A DNA stretch of 64,000 nucleotides from Hoeflea sp. (GCA_020637795.1 JACKJT010000003.1:124001-188000); one strand, 5' to 3'. Positions 44,277 through 53,473 are shown, counted from the first letter of the stretch. Notes: generated from the letters alone by a model not told the origin. Numbers and translations: made by a program.

Positions 44277-45386
44277 ATGGACGAGACCGTGATCCAGACA
44301 CCCTATTATCTGATCGACAAGTCGAAGCTCCTGATCAACATGGAGAAGATCGCCCGCCTGCGCGAACTCTCCGGCGTGCGCGCGCTTCTGGCGCTCAAGT
44401 GCTTTGCCACCTGGGGCGTGTTCGATTTCATGGCCGACTACATGGACGGCACCACCTCGTCGTCCTTGAACGAGGTGCGGCTCGGCCGCGAGCGCTTCGG
44501 CAAGGAGACGCATGCCTATTCGGTGGCCTATGCCGATCACGAGATCGACGAGGTGGTCTCTTACGCCGACAAGATCATCTTCAATTCCATAAGTCAGCTG
44601 ACTCGCTTCTCGGATCAGTCGTCCGGCATCATTCGCGGCCTTCGGCTCAATCCCGGCGTCTCCTCCTCCAGCTTCGATCTCGCCGACCCGGCGCGGCCGT
44701 TCTCGCGCCTGGGCGAATGGGACCTGAAAAAGGTCGAGCCGGTGATGGAGATGATCTCCGGCTTCATGATCCACAACAATTGCGAAAACGGCGATTTCGC
44801 CCTGTTCGACCGGATGCTTGGCGACATCGAGCAAAAATTCGGCCCGCTGTTGAAGAAGGCCGAATGGGTCAGCCTCGGCGGCGGCATCCATTTCACCGGC
44901 GCGGACTATCCGCTGGAGCAATTCGCCGAGCGGCTCAAGCGCTTTGCGGGCGAGTATGGCGTGCAGGTCTATCTCGAGCCCGGCGAGGCTTCGATCACCC
45001 GCTCGACGACGCTGGAAGTCACCGTTCTCGACACGCTCTACAACGGCAAGCATCTCGCCATTGTCGACAGCTCGATCGAGGCTCACATGCTCGATCTCCT
45101 GATCTACCGCGAGAGCGCCAAGATCGAACCCAACAAGGGTGACCACCGCTACATGATCTGCGGCAAGTCGTGCCTCGCCGGCGATATCTTCGGCGAATTC
45201 GATTTTCCGGGCGAACTGAAGATCGGCGACCGGATCTCGGTCCAGGACGCCGCCGGCTACACCATGGTCAAGAAAAACTGGTTTAACGGCGTGCAAATGC
45301 CGTCAATCGCCATCCGCGAACTGGATGGCAGCCTCAGAACGGTCCGTGAGTTTGATTACGCGGATTTCGAACACAGCCTCTCGTGA
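44277..45386 (+). CDS. nspC: Carboxynorspermidine decarboxylase
   Basis: PLP-dependent fold III decarboxylase that turns carboxy(nor)spermidine into (nor)spermidine, an alternative polyamine route common in alphaproteobacteria. 369 residues. The PLP Lys is in LLALKCFATWGVF near residue 41, followed by TSSSLNEVRLGRERFG. Later blocks are HNNCENGDF, WVSLGGGIHFTG, LEPGEAS, the substrate Cys region CGKSCLAGDIFGEF, and FNGVQMPSIA at the end. The dehydrogenase partner follows after 37 bases. The start at 44277 has CCCAGG upstream. Confidence 0.94.
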   Translation: MDETVIQTPYYLIDKSKLLINMEKIARLRELSGVRALLALKCFATWGVFDFMADYMDGTTSSSLNEVRLGRERFGKETHAYSVAYADHEIDEVVSYADKIIFNSISQLTRFSDQSSGIIRGLRLNPGVSSSSFDLADPARPFSRLGEWDLKKVEPVMEMISGFMIHNNCENGDFALFDRMLGDIEQKFGPLLKKAEWVSLGGGIHFTGADYPLEQFAERLKRFAGEYGVQVYLEPGEASITRSTTLEVTVLDTLYNGKHLAIVDSSIEAHMLDLLIYRESAKIEPNKGDHRYMICGKSCLAGDIFGEFDFPGELKIGDRISVQDAAGYTMVKKNWFNGVQMPSIAIRELDGSLRTVREFDYADFEHSLS

Positions 45387-45423
45387 GGCATCTGACGATT
45401 GGACACAGGAGTTAGTCCCCATC

Positions 45424-46665
45424 ATGAAGAAGAACGTCCTTATCATCGGCGCCGGCGGCGTCGCGCAGGTTGTCGCGCACAAATGCGCCCAGAACAATGA
45501 TGTGCTCGGCAACATCAACATCGCCTCGCGCACCAGGGCCAAATGCGACGCCATCATCGCCTCGATCGGCGAAAAGAACGCCATGAAGCAGCCGGGCGTG
45601 CTCGCCGGCCATGCGCTCGACGCCATGGACATCGAGGCCACCAAGGCGCTGATCAAGGCGACCAATTCCCAGATCGTCATCAATGTCGGCACCGCCTTCC
45701 TCAACATGTCGGTGATGCGCGCCTGCCTTGACACCGGCGCCGCCTATATCGACACCGCGATCCACGAGGAGCCGGGCAAGATCTGCGAGACCCCGCCCTG
45801 GTACGGAAACTACGAGTGGAAGCGCGCCGACGAGGCCGCCGAGAAGGGCGTCACCGTCATCCTCGGTGCCGGCTTCGACCCCGGCGTCGTCAACGCCTAT
45901 GCGGCGCTGGCCAAGAACGATTATTTCGACAAGGTCACCGATGTCGACATCGTCGACATCAACGCCGGCAGCCACGGCAAGTACTTCGCCACCAATTTCG
46001 ACCCGGAAATCAACTTCCGCGAATTCACCGGCGTCGTCTATTCCTGGCAGAACGGCCAGTGGCAGACCAACAAGATGTTCGAGATCGGCAAGACCTACGA
46101 CCTGCCCGTCGTCGGCCCGTCGAAGGCCTATCTCTGCGGCCATGACGAGGTGCATTCGCTGGCCAAGAACATGGACGGCGCCGATGTGCGCTTCTGGATG
46201 GGCTTCGGCGACCACTACATCAACGTCTTCACCGTGCTGAAATCGATCGGCCTGCTGTCGGAACAGCCGGTGAAACTCGCCAATGGCGATGAAGTCGTGC
46301 CGCTGAAAGTGGTCAAGGCCTGCCTGCCCGACCCGGCCTCGCTGGCGCCCGAATACACCGGCAAGACCTGCATCGGTGATTTCGTCAAGGGTCAGAAGGA
46401 CGGCAAGGACCGCGAGGTCTTCATCTACAACGTCGCCGACCACAAGGACGCCTACAACGAAGTTGGCTCCCAGGGCATTTCCTACACCGCCGGCGTCCCC
46501 CCGGTCGCCGCCGCCATGCTGGTCGCCAGCGGCGAATGGGATGTGAAGAAGATGGCCAATGTCGAGGAACTCGACCCCAGGCCGTTCCTCAACATCTTGA
46601 ACCACATCGGCCTGCCGACCCGCATCAGGGACGAGAACGGCGACCGCGCGCTGGACTTTTCCTGA
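45424..46665 (+). CDS. Carboxynorspermidine dehydrogenase (saccharopine dehydrogenase family)
   Basis: 413 residues of the Lys1/saccharopine reductase family. The NAD(P)-binding start is KKNVLIIGAGGVAQVVAHKC. Further blocks are NVGTAFLNMSVMRACLDTGA, VTVILGAGFDPGVVNAYAAL and GQKDGKDREVFIYNVADHKD. It makes carboxy(nor)spermidine from aspartate semialdehyde and a diamine, the substrate of NspC just upstream. The two genes form an operon with a strong terminator at 46702. The true product (spermidine, norspermidine or homospermidine type) cannot be told from sequence. Confidence 0.93.
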   Translation: MKKNVLIIGAGGVAQVVAHKCAQNNDVLGNINIASRTRAKCDAIIASIGEKNAMKQPGVLAGHALDAMDIEATKALIKATNSQIVINVGTAFLNMSVMRACLDTGAAYIDTAIHEEPGKICETPPWYGNYEWKRADEAAEKGVTVILGAGFDPGVVNAYAALAKNDYFDKVTDVDIVDINAGSHGKYFATNFDPEINFREFTGVVYSWQNGQWQTNKMFEIGKTYDLPVVGPSKAYLCGHDEVHSLAKNMDGADVRFWMGFGDHYINVFTVLKSIGLLSEQPVKLANGDEVVPLKVVKACLPDPASLAPEYTGKTCIGDFVKGQKDGKDREVFIYNVADHKDAYNEVGSQGISYTAGVPPVAAAMLVASGEWDVKKMANVEELDPRPFLNILNHIGLPTRIRDENGDRALDFS

Positions 46666-46701
46666 CAGCCTGAGGCTGTGCATGGACACCTGAACTTCAA
46701 G

Positions 46702-46732
46702 CCCTCGCCGGCCAGACCGGCGGGTTTTTTTT
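46702..46732 (+). terminator. Rho-independent terminator of the nspC operon
   Basis: CGCCGG (46706-46711) pairs with CCGGCG (46717-46722) around a 5-base loop, followed by eight T's (46725-46732). It lies 37 bases after the dehydrogenase stop. Confidence 0.9.
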
Positions 46733-46741
46733 GTCAGCCCG

Positions 46742-47302
46742 TCACCGCTTGTGCCTGTACACCAGCACCTCGGGCCCGGGGCGGTCCGGATCGAGTTCCA
46801 GCACCGCACCCAGCCGCTCGGCCAGTTTGCGCGAGCGGTGATTGTCGGGGTCGATGTGGCTGACCAGCGTTTCGAGCCCGCGTTCGCCATAGGCCCAGTC
46901 GCGCAAGGCAAGTGCGGCTTCGAACGCATAGCCCCTGCCCTCGGCGCCCGGATAGACCATCCAGCCAAGTTCGTGCTCGGGAAACAGCGGGCCGTGATTG
47001 ATGCCGACCTGGCCCAGGCATTCGCCGCTCTCGCGGTCATCGATCATCAGCGCGCCGCAGCCCAGGAGCGGCCATTGCGCCAGGTCGTGACAGAACAGCC
47101 CCCAGGCCTCCGCCATCGTGTGCGGCCCCTCCATGTGCACGGCGCGCTCTGACATCATCAGGCCCGCATAGGCGGGCCAGTCCTGCATGGTCTGCGCTCT
47201 CAGCCGCAGCCGTTCGGTTTCAAGTGTCGGGATCAAGAAGCTGGCCTCGCTGTTGTCCGGAAATTTTCCGGCATGACGGAATCGTTTCCGCATCGATAGC
47301 AT
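46742..47302 (-). CDS. GNAT-family acetyltransferase (RimJ/RimL-like)
   Basis: 186 residues. The N-terminal LIPTLETERLRLRAQTMQDW and the CoA-binding region LGWMVYPGAEGRGYAFEAAL followed by NHRSRKLAERLGAVLE match the GNAT_3 (RimJ/RimL) group that acetylates amino groups of proteins or small molecules. The first methionine at 47302 may not be the true start: homology begins about 22 residues later. It converges on the nspC operon. Confidence 0.88.
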   Translation of the reverse strand: MLSMRKRFRHAGKFPDNSEASFLIPTLETERLRLRAQTMQDWPAYAGLMMSERAVHMEGPHTMAEAWGLFCHDLAQWPLLGCGALMIDDRESGECLGQVGINHGPLFPEHELGWMVYPGAEGRGYAFEAALALRDWAYGERGLETLVSHIDPDNHRSRKLAERLGAVLELDPDRPGPEVLVYRHKR

Positions 47303-47421
47303 GGAATGCTATGGTGAAAGCCTGTAGAGAGCGCCGGGCGCCACAATGCCAGGCAATTGCAGCGCTGCAGGCGATATCCGCATTCGAGTTTCGGGACCCG
47401 TGAGCATGAAAGTCATTCTTG

Positions 47422-48495
47422 ATGACGCGTGACTTCTCGTCGTTTGCCCCCGCCGGCAAGGGCGACAGCCCGACGCAACAGCTCACGCTGCTCAAAAACC
47501 TCGGCTGGCAGAACTTCTTTGCCCAGCAGATCAGCATTGAGGAGATGGCCGCCACACCTCCGGTCCGGGTCACCGAAGTGCATCGCAGCGGATTGCGCGT
47601 GCTCGGCGACGGCATCGACATGATGATCCCGCCCCGCGCCGATGCCACCGTTGGCGACTGGCTGCTACTCGACCGCACCCTGCCGAGCGCCAGCCGCTTG
47701 CTCGAGCGCAAGAGCCTGATCAAGCGCCGCGCCGCCGGGCACGACCGCTCCGTCCAGCTGATCGCCGCCAACATCGACACCGCCTTCATCGTCACCTCTT
47801 GCAATCTCGATTTCAACGTCGCCCGGCTGGAACGCTACGTGGCACTTGCCTTCGATGCCGGGGTGACGCCGGTGATCCTGCTGACCAAACCCGATCTCTG
47901 CGATGATCCGGCTCCCTATGTCACGGACGCCGAGGCGATTTCCACTGACGTCGCGGTGCTGACGCTCAACGCCAAGAGCGACGAACCGGCGTCGAAGCTG
48001 GCGCCCTGGTGCAAACCCGGCCAGACCATCGCCTTTCTCGGCTCCTCCGGCGTTGGCAAGTCAACGCTTACCAATTCGCTGTCGGTCAGCGAGGTCGCCG
48101 CCACGCAGGCGATCCGCGAGGACGACGCCAAGGGCCGCCACACCACCTCGCACCGCCAGCTCCACATCCTCCCCAACGGCTGCGCCGTGCTCGACACGCC
48201 GGGCGTGCGCGAACTGCAGCTGACGGATGCGGAAGAAGGCGTCGCGGAGGTTTTTTCCGATCTCGATGCGCTGTCGCTCGAATGCCGGTTCAGCAATTGC
48301 AAGCACACGACCGAGCCCGGATGCGCGATCCTGGCGGCGCTCGAGCGCGGCGATATCGACGAGGCCCGCTTGGGCCGCTGGCGCAAGCTTGTCGCCGAGG
48401 ACCAGCACAACACCGCAAGCCTTGCCCAGCGCCGCTCGAAGGACAAGGCCTTCGGCAAGATGGTCAAGCAGGCCAAGAAGCTCAAATCAAAATAG
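47422..48495 (+). CDS. rsgA: Ribosome small subunit-dependent GTPase A
   Basis: Circularly permuted GTPase that acts in late 30S maturation. 357 residues. An OB-fold comes first (about 30-100). The GTPase motifs then run in permuted order: G4 ILLTKPDLCDD, G1 FLGSSGVGKSTLTNSL, G2-like GRHTTSHRQL, and G3 VLDTPGVREL. The C-terminal zinc-binding module has CRFSNCKHTTEPGCAI. It begins at ATG 47422, with a TTG three bases upstream; no Shine-Dalgarno is clear, so the start is provisional. Ends in a Lys-rich tail (VKQAKKLKSK). Confidence 0.95.
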   Translation: MTRDFSSFAPAGKGDSPTQQLTLLKNLGWQNFFAQQISIEEMAATPPVRVTEVHRSGLRVLGDGIDMMIPPRADATVGDWLLLDRTLPSASRLLERKSLIKRRAAGHDRSVQLIAANIDTAFIVTSCNLDFNVARLERYVALAFDAGVTPVILLTKPDLCDDPAPYVTDAEAISTDVAVLTLNAKSDEPASKLAPWCKPGQTIAFLGSSGVGKSTLTNSLSVSEVAATQAIREDDAKGRHTTSHRQLHILPNGCAVLDTPGVRELQLTDAEEGVAEVFSDLDALSLECRFSNCKHTTEPGCAILAALERGDIDEARLGRWRKLVAEDQHNTASLAQRRSKDKAFGKMVKQAKKLKSK

Positions 48496-48609
48496 AGCCA
48501 TCGAACAAAAGCCACGCCGGTTTTCGCGATCGGCAGCCGCTTTGTGTTTATTACCCTGATTTCGATGCATATTGTGAGAGCACTCATTGCGCGGAATCAG
48601 AGGAACCTC

Positions 48610-49614
48610 ATGGCTGGAACACTGATAGAGGCAGAAATCGACTTCGAGAAGCCGGGCAAGCAGACCGGCTTTTTGCGTGTGCCGCATTCGGTTCATCGCT
48701 CGGCTTACGGCTGGATCCCGGTGCCTGTTGTGGCGATCAACAGTGGCGACGGTCCAACGTTGCTTCTCATTTCCGGCATTCATGGTGACGAGTATGAAGG
48801 GCAGATTGCCCTGACCAAACTTGCGCGCAATCTGACCGCAGACCAGATCAAGGGCCGCGTCATCATCCTGACCATGGCGAACTTCCACGCCGCCGACAGC
48901 GGTCTTCGAACCTCACCCGTGGACGACGGCAATCTTAACCGGACATTTCCGGGCGACACGCGCGGCACCCCGACCGAAATGATTGCGCATTACATCGAGG
49001 AATGTCTAATGCCGCTGGCTGACTACATGGTCGATCTGCATTCGGGCGGAACATCGCTGTATTATCCCCCGACACTTCTGCGCGGCATGGGCCAATCGCC
49101 GGAAGAGACCGAGATACTGCAATCGCTGCAGGAGGCTTTCGACTTGCCCTATGCGTGGGTATTCACCGGTGGTGGTGGCCGGAATTCGACCGCCCGGACA
49201 GCCATGGGCGCCGCGAATCGAAAAGGTGTGGTTTCGGTGATGGCCGAACTCGGCGGCGGAGGAACAGTCACCAAGGATATCCTGAGCCAAACCGAACGAG
49301 GCCTGAACCGTATCATGCACAGCCTTGGCATACTGCCTGACTACGAACCGGATCAGACGCGCGGCACGCGGGAGCTTAACGCGAAGGGCTCGATCTTTGC
49401 CTGTGAGAACGGCCTGTTTGAGCCTTTCATTGATATATTCGACACCGTTGAACAGGGCGAAATTGTTGGGGAGATTCACTACCCCGACACCCCTTGGCGC
49501 GCGCCGGATCCAGTGTCCTCTCCCTATGAAGGTATGGTGCTGTGCAAGCGTATGCTCGGTCAGGTTCGACGCGGCGATGCCCTTTTCCAGATCGCTGCCG
49601 ATGCGAAGCGATAG
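48610..49614 (+). CDS. AspA/AstE-family zinc deacylase (DoeB-like)
   Basis: 334 residues of the succinylglutamate desuccinylase/aspartoacylase family. The zinc site is HGDEYEGQIALTKLARNL (H-x-x-E) at about residues 56-73, with the third ligand in YMVDLHSGG. The catalytic Glu is probably in VMAELGGGGT. C-terminal ENGLFEPFIDIFDTVEQGEI is typical. The subgroup includes N-acetyl-diaminobutyrate deacetylase (DoeB) of ectoine catabolism and mammalian aminoacylase 3. No other ectoine genes are nearby. It is followed after 21 bases by a MalY-type lyase, and both have lower G+C than their flanks. Start 48610 has AGAGGAA upstream. Confidence 0.88.
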   Translation: MAGTLIEAEIDFEKPGKQTGFLRVPHSVHRSAYGWIPVPVVAINSGDGPTLLLISGIHGDEYEGQIALTKLARNLTADQIKGRVIILTMANFHAADSGLRTSPVDDGNLNRTFPGDTRGTPTEMIAHYIEECLMPLADYMVDLHSGGTSLYYPPTLLRGMGQSPEETEILQSLQEAFDLPYAWVFTGGGGRNSTARTAMGAANRKGVVSVMAELGGGGTVTKDILSQTERGLNRIMHSLGILPDYEPDQTRGTRELNAKGSIFACENGLFEPFIDIFDTVEQGEIVGEIHYPDTPWRAPDPVSSPYEGMVLCKRMLGQVRRGDALFQIAADAKR

Positions 49615-49635
49615 GTTCTGAACAACGGAGACGTG

Positions 49636-50820
49636 ATGACCAGGTCCGGTTTCGACTTTGACGAAGAAGTTGACCGTCGCGAGGTTCCGGCGCTCAAGCC
49701 ACACCCGATGGTTCTTGGAAAAGATGGACAGCACCTGTTCGCTGCCGGGGTGGCGGATATGGACTTCAAGGCGCCCCCTCCGGTGCTGGCGGCGCTGAAG
49801 AAGAGACTGGACCATGGTGTATTCGGCTACGAAACGGTTCCTGACGGACTCGTTCCCGCATTGACCTATTGGCTGGAGAAACGGCATGGCTGGACGGTCG
49901 ACCCCGCCCATATCCTGCGCGCGCCAAATATCCTCAACAGTCTCGCCATCGCGGCCTCACTGTTCACAGACCCGGGTGATGGCATCATTGTTCAACCGCC
50001 CGTATTCTTCGACTTTTACGATGTCATCACGGAAAATCGTCGGCACGTCATCAAGAATCCGCTCCTGCTCAACAAAGGGCGGTACGAGATGGATTTTAAC
50101 GGTTTGGAGCAGTTGGCCGCCAAACCAGGGAACAAGATGCTGTTCCTGTGCAATCCGCATAATCCCGTGGGCAGGGTTTGGATCAGGGATGAACTCAGGA
50201 CACTTGCCGACATATGCCGACGCAACCGTGTTCTTGTTGTGTCAGACGAAATCCACGCTGACATCACTTTCCCCGGTCATCCCTACACGCCCTATGCGAG
50301 CCTCGGCGAAGCAGAGGCCGGGAACAGCATCACTCTCATATCGCCGGCGAAAAGCTTCAACATTGCTTCCTGCTGTTCCGCCTTCACCATCGTCTCCGAC
50401 GAGGCTCGGCGCCGTACGTTTCAGGCAGAAAACAGCCGTCTGACCACGAACAAGAACAATGCATTTGCCAGTGTGGCCATGGAGACCGCCTACCGCGATG
50501 GAGAGCCATGGCTCAATGCCGTGATGGACTACATCGGCCAAAATCTTTCTCTGGTGCGCGAAAGCCTGGACACGCTCCCTCAAGTCACCTTGGTCGAACC
50601 CGAGGGCACGTTTCTGCTCTGGATCGATTTCCGGGGTCTTGGATTGCAACAGGAGGATCTGACCGCTTTCCTGCGCAATCAGGCAGGATGGGCAGTTACT
50701 CGTGGCCCGGCCTTCGGGGAAGAAGGCATCGGCTTCGCACGGCTCAATATCGCCTGTCGCCGCGCCAGTCTTGCGGCAGCCATGACACAGCTGGAATTGG
50801 CAGTTCTGGCCCATCGCTGA
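49636..50820 (+). CDS. MalY/PatB-type PLP-dependent C-S lyase or aminotransferase
   Basis: 394 residues, fold I, class I/II aminotransferase. MalY/PatB hallmarks: the N-terminal VADMDFKAPPPVLAALKKRL, LRAPNILNSLAIAASLFTDP, FLCNPHNPVGRVW with the Asn ligand, VVSDEIHADITFPGHPYTPY with the Asp/Tyr region, and the PLP Lys in LISPAKSFNIASCCSAFTIV. Relatives cleave cystathionine or other S-conjugates of cysteine. It pairs with the deacylase upstream, a possible N-acetyl-cysteine-conjugate degradation cassette. ATG 49636 is preferred over GTG 49633. Confidence 0.9.
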   Translation: MTRSGFDFDEEVDRREVPALKPHPMVLGKDGQHLFAAGVADMDFKAPPPVLAALKKRLDHGVFGYETVPDGLVPALTYWLEKRHGWTVDPAHILRAPNILNSLAIAASLFTDPGDGIIVQPPVFFDFYDVITENRRHVIKNPLLLNKGRYEMDFNGLEQLAAKPGNKMLFLCNPHNPVGRVWIRDELRTLADICRRNRVLVVSDEIHADITFPGHPYTPYASLGEAEAGNSITLISPAKSFNIASCCSAFTIVSDEARRRTFQAENSRLTTNKNNAFASVAMETAYRDGEPWLNAVMDYIGQNLSLVRESLDTLPQVTLVEPEGTFLLWIDFRGLGLQQEDLTAFLRNQAGWAVTRGPAFGEEGIGFARLNIACRRASLAAAMTQLELAVLAHR

Positions 50821-50874
50821 TCGTTCGCCGCCTCACCATTGCACGGCGAAGCGGATTTCGTCTCACTCCAGCCC

Positions 50875-50908
50875 AAAGAAAAGCCCCGCCGGCTTGCACC
50901 GGCGGGGC
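50875..50908 (-). terminator. Rho-independent terminator after clpP
   Basis: GCCCCGCCGG (50883-50892) pairs with CCGGCGGGGC (50899-50908) around a 6-base loop. On the minus strand the stem is followed by a T-rich stretch (complement of 50875-50882), so it terminates clpP, and it may serve the convergent malY transcript too. Confidence 0.88.
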
Positions 50909-50934
50909 CCGATAAGTCAGTCGGCGGACTCAGT

Positions 50935-51513
50935 TCAGATTTCGCTCTGATTGGTGATGATCTTGCCCACCAGGCCGTAGTCCTTGGCCTCTTCGGCCGA
51001 CAGCCAGTAGTCGCGGTCGGTGTCGGCGGCGATCTTCTCGATCTTCTGGCCGGTGGCCTTGGCGAAGATCTTGTTCAGCCGCTCGTTCATCTTGATGATC
51101 TCGCGCGCCTGGATCTCGATGTCGGAGACCATGCCGCGGGTGCCGCCGGACGGTTGATGCAAGAGGAAGCGGGTGTTGGGCAGGCACAGACGCTGCTCCT
51201 TCGGCACCGAGACATAGATCAACGCGCCGGCGGAGGCGACCCAGCCGGTGCCGATGATCCAGACCTTGGGCTTGATGAAGCCGATCATGTCATGGATCGA
51301 ATCGCCCGATTCGACATGGCCGCCCGGTGAATTGACGAAGATGCGGATGTCGTCATCGCTGGCCGCGGCAAGCGCAGCAAGCTGGGCGCAGACCTTGTGC
51401 GCCAGTTCCTGGGTGATGCCGCCGTAGATAAAGATCGAGCGCGATTTGAACAGGTTTGCTTCCGCTTCCTTGCCCAGGGGCAGTTCAGTCGTCTTTTCTT
51501 CTTCGTCGCTCAT
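50935..51513 (-). CDS. clpP: ATP-dependent Clp protease proteolytic subunit (divergent ClpP)
   Basis: 192 residues with the ClpP serine-protease fold. Catalytic residues: Ser in GWVASAGAL, His in LLHQPSGG, and Asp in ADTDRDYWLSAEEA. NSPGGHVESGDSIHDMIGF precedes the active site. The N-terminus (SDEEEKTTELPLGKEAEANL) is acidic and lacks the usual ClpP lead-in, and no clpX or tig is next to it, so this looks like an accessory paralogue rather than the main ClpP. The start at ATG 51513 follows GGAGACTGCCTT. A strong terminator lies 27 bases after the stop. Confidence 0.9.
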   Translation of the reverse strand: MSDEEEKTTELPLGKEAEANLFKSRSIFIYGGITQELAHKVCAQLAALAAASDDDIRIFVNSPGGHVESGDSIHDMIGFIKPKVWIIGTGWVASAGALIYVSVPKEQRLCLPNTRFLLHQPSGGTRGMVSDIEIQAREIIKMNERLNKIFAKATGQKIEKIAADTDRDYWLSAEEAKDYGLVGKIITNQSEI

Positions 51514-51602
51514 AAGGCAGTCTCCGTGTGTTTGCATGTCTCGCAGATAGTACGAACCGGCGTGCGAAACAATGGCTGTACGGCGAATGGGTTGCCAACA
51601 TG

Positions 51603-51635
51603 CAAACGGCGCCGCAAAAAATGCAGCGCCGTTTG
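51603..51635. repeat. Hairpin between rhlE and clpP
   Basis: CAAACGGCGC (51603-51612) and GCGCCGTTTG (51626-51635) form a perfect 10-base stem around a 13-base loop. It lies between the rhlE stop and the clpP start on the same strand. There is no T-run after it, so it is a processing or boundary hairpin rather than a classical terminator. Confidence 0.6.
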
Positions 51636-51696
51636 GCTATCATTATGTAATTGCCGATCCGGGATCAGCGCGGTTCAAACCTCAGGCGAACGCCTG

Positions 51697-53163
51697 TCAG
51701 CCGCGTGCGACAGCCTTGTCGCCGGCCTGCTCGGGCCGCGGACGGCGGTCGCTGCGGCGGCGGCGTGACTTGGCCGCCGGCTGGTCGCCATTCTGGTTGG
51801 CGGCAGCTGCCGGATGATGCCGGTTGGCGCCGGGCTTGCCGGCCTGCTGGCCATTGGCTGCGCGGCCCTGGCCTTGCGGCTTTCCGCCCTGGCCCTGACG
51901 CTGGTCGGGCCTGCGGCCCTGGCCCTGCGGCTTGGCGCCCTGCGGCTTGGCGCCCTGCGGCCGTGCACCCTGGCGCGGACGCTGGGTCTTGTTGAGCGGC
52001 GCGAAATCGCCGTCCGGATCAGCCAGCGCGTCGACATAGGTGCCTTCCGGCGCCTTTTCGACCGGGATTTCGGTCTTCAGCATCTTTTCGATATCGCGCA
52101 GCAGCGAACGTTCGTCCGGTGCGCAGAAGGTCACGGCGGTGCCTTCGGCGCCGGCGCGCGCGGTGCGGCCGATGCGGTGGACATAGACTTCCGGCACGTT
52201 CGGCAGTTCGTAGTTGACCACGAGCGTCACGCCCGGCACGTCGATGCCGCGGGCGGCGATGTCGGTGGCGATCAGCACCGGCACGGTGCCGGCGCGGAAG
52301 CCGGCAAGGGCGCGTTCGCGCTGGCCCTGCGACTTGTTGCCGTGGATGGCGGCTGCGTTGATGCCATCGGTCTCAAGCCGCTTGACGGCCTTGTCGGCGC
52401 CGCGCTTGGTGCGGGTGAACACGATCACGCGCTCGCCCTTGCGGGCGCGGATCAGTCCGGCCAGCGCGCCCATCTTGGCGGGCGTCTGCATGTGCATGAC
52501 CGAATGATCGACGCGGTCGGCGGTCTTCTTGGCCGGAATCACCGAAACTTCCGTCGGATTCTTCAGGTGGCGCGAGGAGAGCTCGCGGATTTCCTTGGGC
52601 ATCGTTGCCGAGAACAGCAAGGTCTGGCGGTTCTGCGGGGTCATGGCCAGGATGCGCTTGATCGCCGGCATGAAGCCGATGTCGAGCATCTGGTCGGCCT
52701 CGTCGAGCACGACGACTTCGATTTCGTTCAAGGACACGGCGCGCTGCTCGATCAGGTCCATCAGGCGGCCCGGGGTGGCGATGAGAATATCGATCCCGCC
52801 GGCCAGAGCTTTGATCTGCGGGCGGATCGACACGCCGCCGACCACCACGGTCGAGGTCAGGTGCAGCTTGCGGCCGTAATCCTTGACGCTTTTCGCGATC
52901 TGGGCGGAGAGTTCGCGGGTTGGCGAAAGGATCAGCGCGCGGACTTTCTTCGGCGCGGCTTTCTTGCCGGGCGCCAGGCGGTGCAGGATCGGCAGCGAGA
53001 ACGCCGCCGTCTTGCCGGTGCCGGTCTGCGCCAGCCCGATGACGTCGCGGCCTTCGAGAACAAGCGGAATCGCCTGAACCTGGATCGGCGTCGGGGTGGT
53101 CAGATGCAGACCGTCAAGCGTGTCGAGAAGGGCCTTGGACAGGCCGAGTTCGGAAAACAACAT
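51697..53163 (-). CDS. rhlE: DEAD-box RNA helicase RhlE
   Basis: 488 residues. Motifs in order: Q-motif (TPTPIQVQAIP), motif I AQTGTGKTA, Ia SPTRELSAQI, II (DEAD) VLDEADQML, III FSATMP, then RGIDVPGVTLVVNYELPN, VHRIGRTARAGAEGTAV. The C-terminal ~120 residues are basic and low-complexity, with repeats of PQGAKPQGAKPQGQGRR type, an RNA-binding tail. RhlE acts in ribosome assembly and cold growth. The start at 53163 was taken because homology begins at MLFSELGLSKALLD. Confidence 0.95.
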   Translation of the reverse strand: MLFSELGLSKALLDTLDGLHLTTPTPIQVQAIPLVLEGRDVIGLAQTGTGKTAAFSLPILHRLAPGKKAAPKKVRALILSPTRELSAQIAKSVKDYGRKLHLTSTVVVGGVSIRPQIKALAGGIDILIATPGRLMDLIEQRAVSLNEIEVVVLDEADQMLDIGFMPAIKRILAMTPQNRQTLLFSATMPKEIRELSSRHLKNPTEVSVIPAKKTADRVDHSVMHMQTPAKMGALAGLIRARKGERVIVFTRTKRGADKAVKRLETDGINAAAIHGNKSQGQRERALAGFRAGTVPVLIATDIAARGIDVPGVTLVVNYELPNVPEVYVHRIGRTARAGAEGTAVTFCAPDERSLLRDIEKMLKTEIPVEKAPEGTYVDALADPDGDFAPLNKTQRPRQGARPQGAKPQGAKPQGQGRRPDQRQGQGGKPQGQGRAANGQQAGKPGANRHHPAAAANQNGDQPAAKSRRRRSDRRPRPEQAGDKAVARG

Positions 53164-53473
53164 GATATAACTTTCAAATTTTGGGCAATACGTCGGGGGA
53201 GCGCCTGTGCGCTGCCATTCGCGGACCATGCCCGATCACAAATATCCCGCCGGCTACGGACAAACCGCAATCGGAGGAGTTCGGGTTGGGCGCATCGCCG
53301 CTGGCCGACGCGAAAATTTCAAGGTGGACGTTAGGGGAAGTCAGAACACGCTCATCGCGAGGGAGGCGTGCAGCGGCCGAATGGGCCCCTATCCAGTTGC
53401 GCTTCTTAGGCCTGACAAATGCGGCCATGTCAAGGCGCGAACGCAGAATTCTGCTGCGCCGCAGCAAACAGGC
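53164..53473. other. Intergenic region upstream of rhlE
   Basis: 310 bases holding the rhlE promoter and leader and the end of the EamA gene. I see no gene or clear repeat. A long 5' leader would fit a cold-responsive helicase, but no specific element is visible. Confidence 0.45.

Noticed and set aside
48610..50820. Ectoine degradation locus
   Set aside because: A DoeB-like protein is present, but no doeA, doeC, doeD, doeX or ectoine transporter is next to it, and the partner is a MalY-type lyase.
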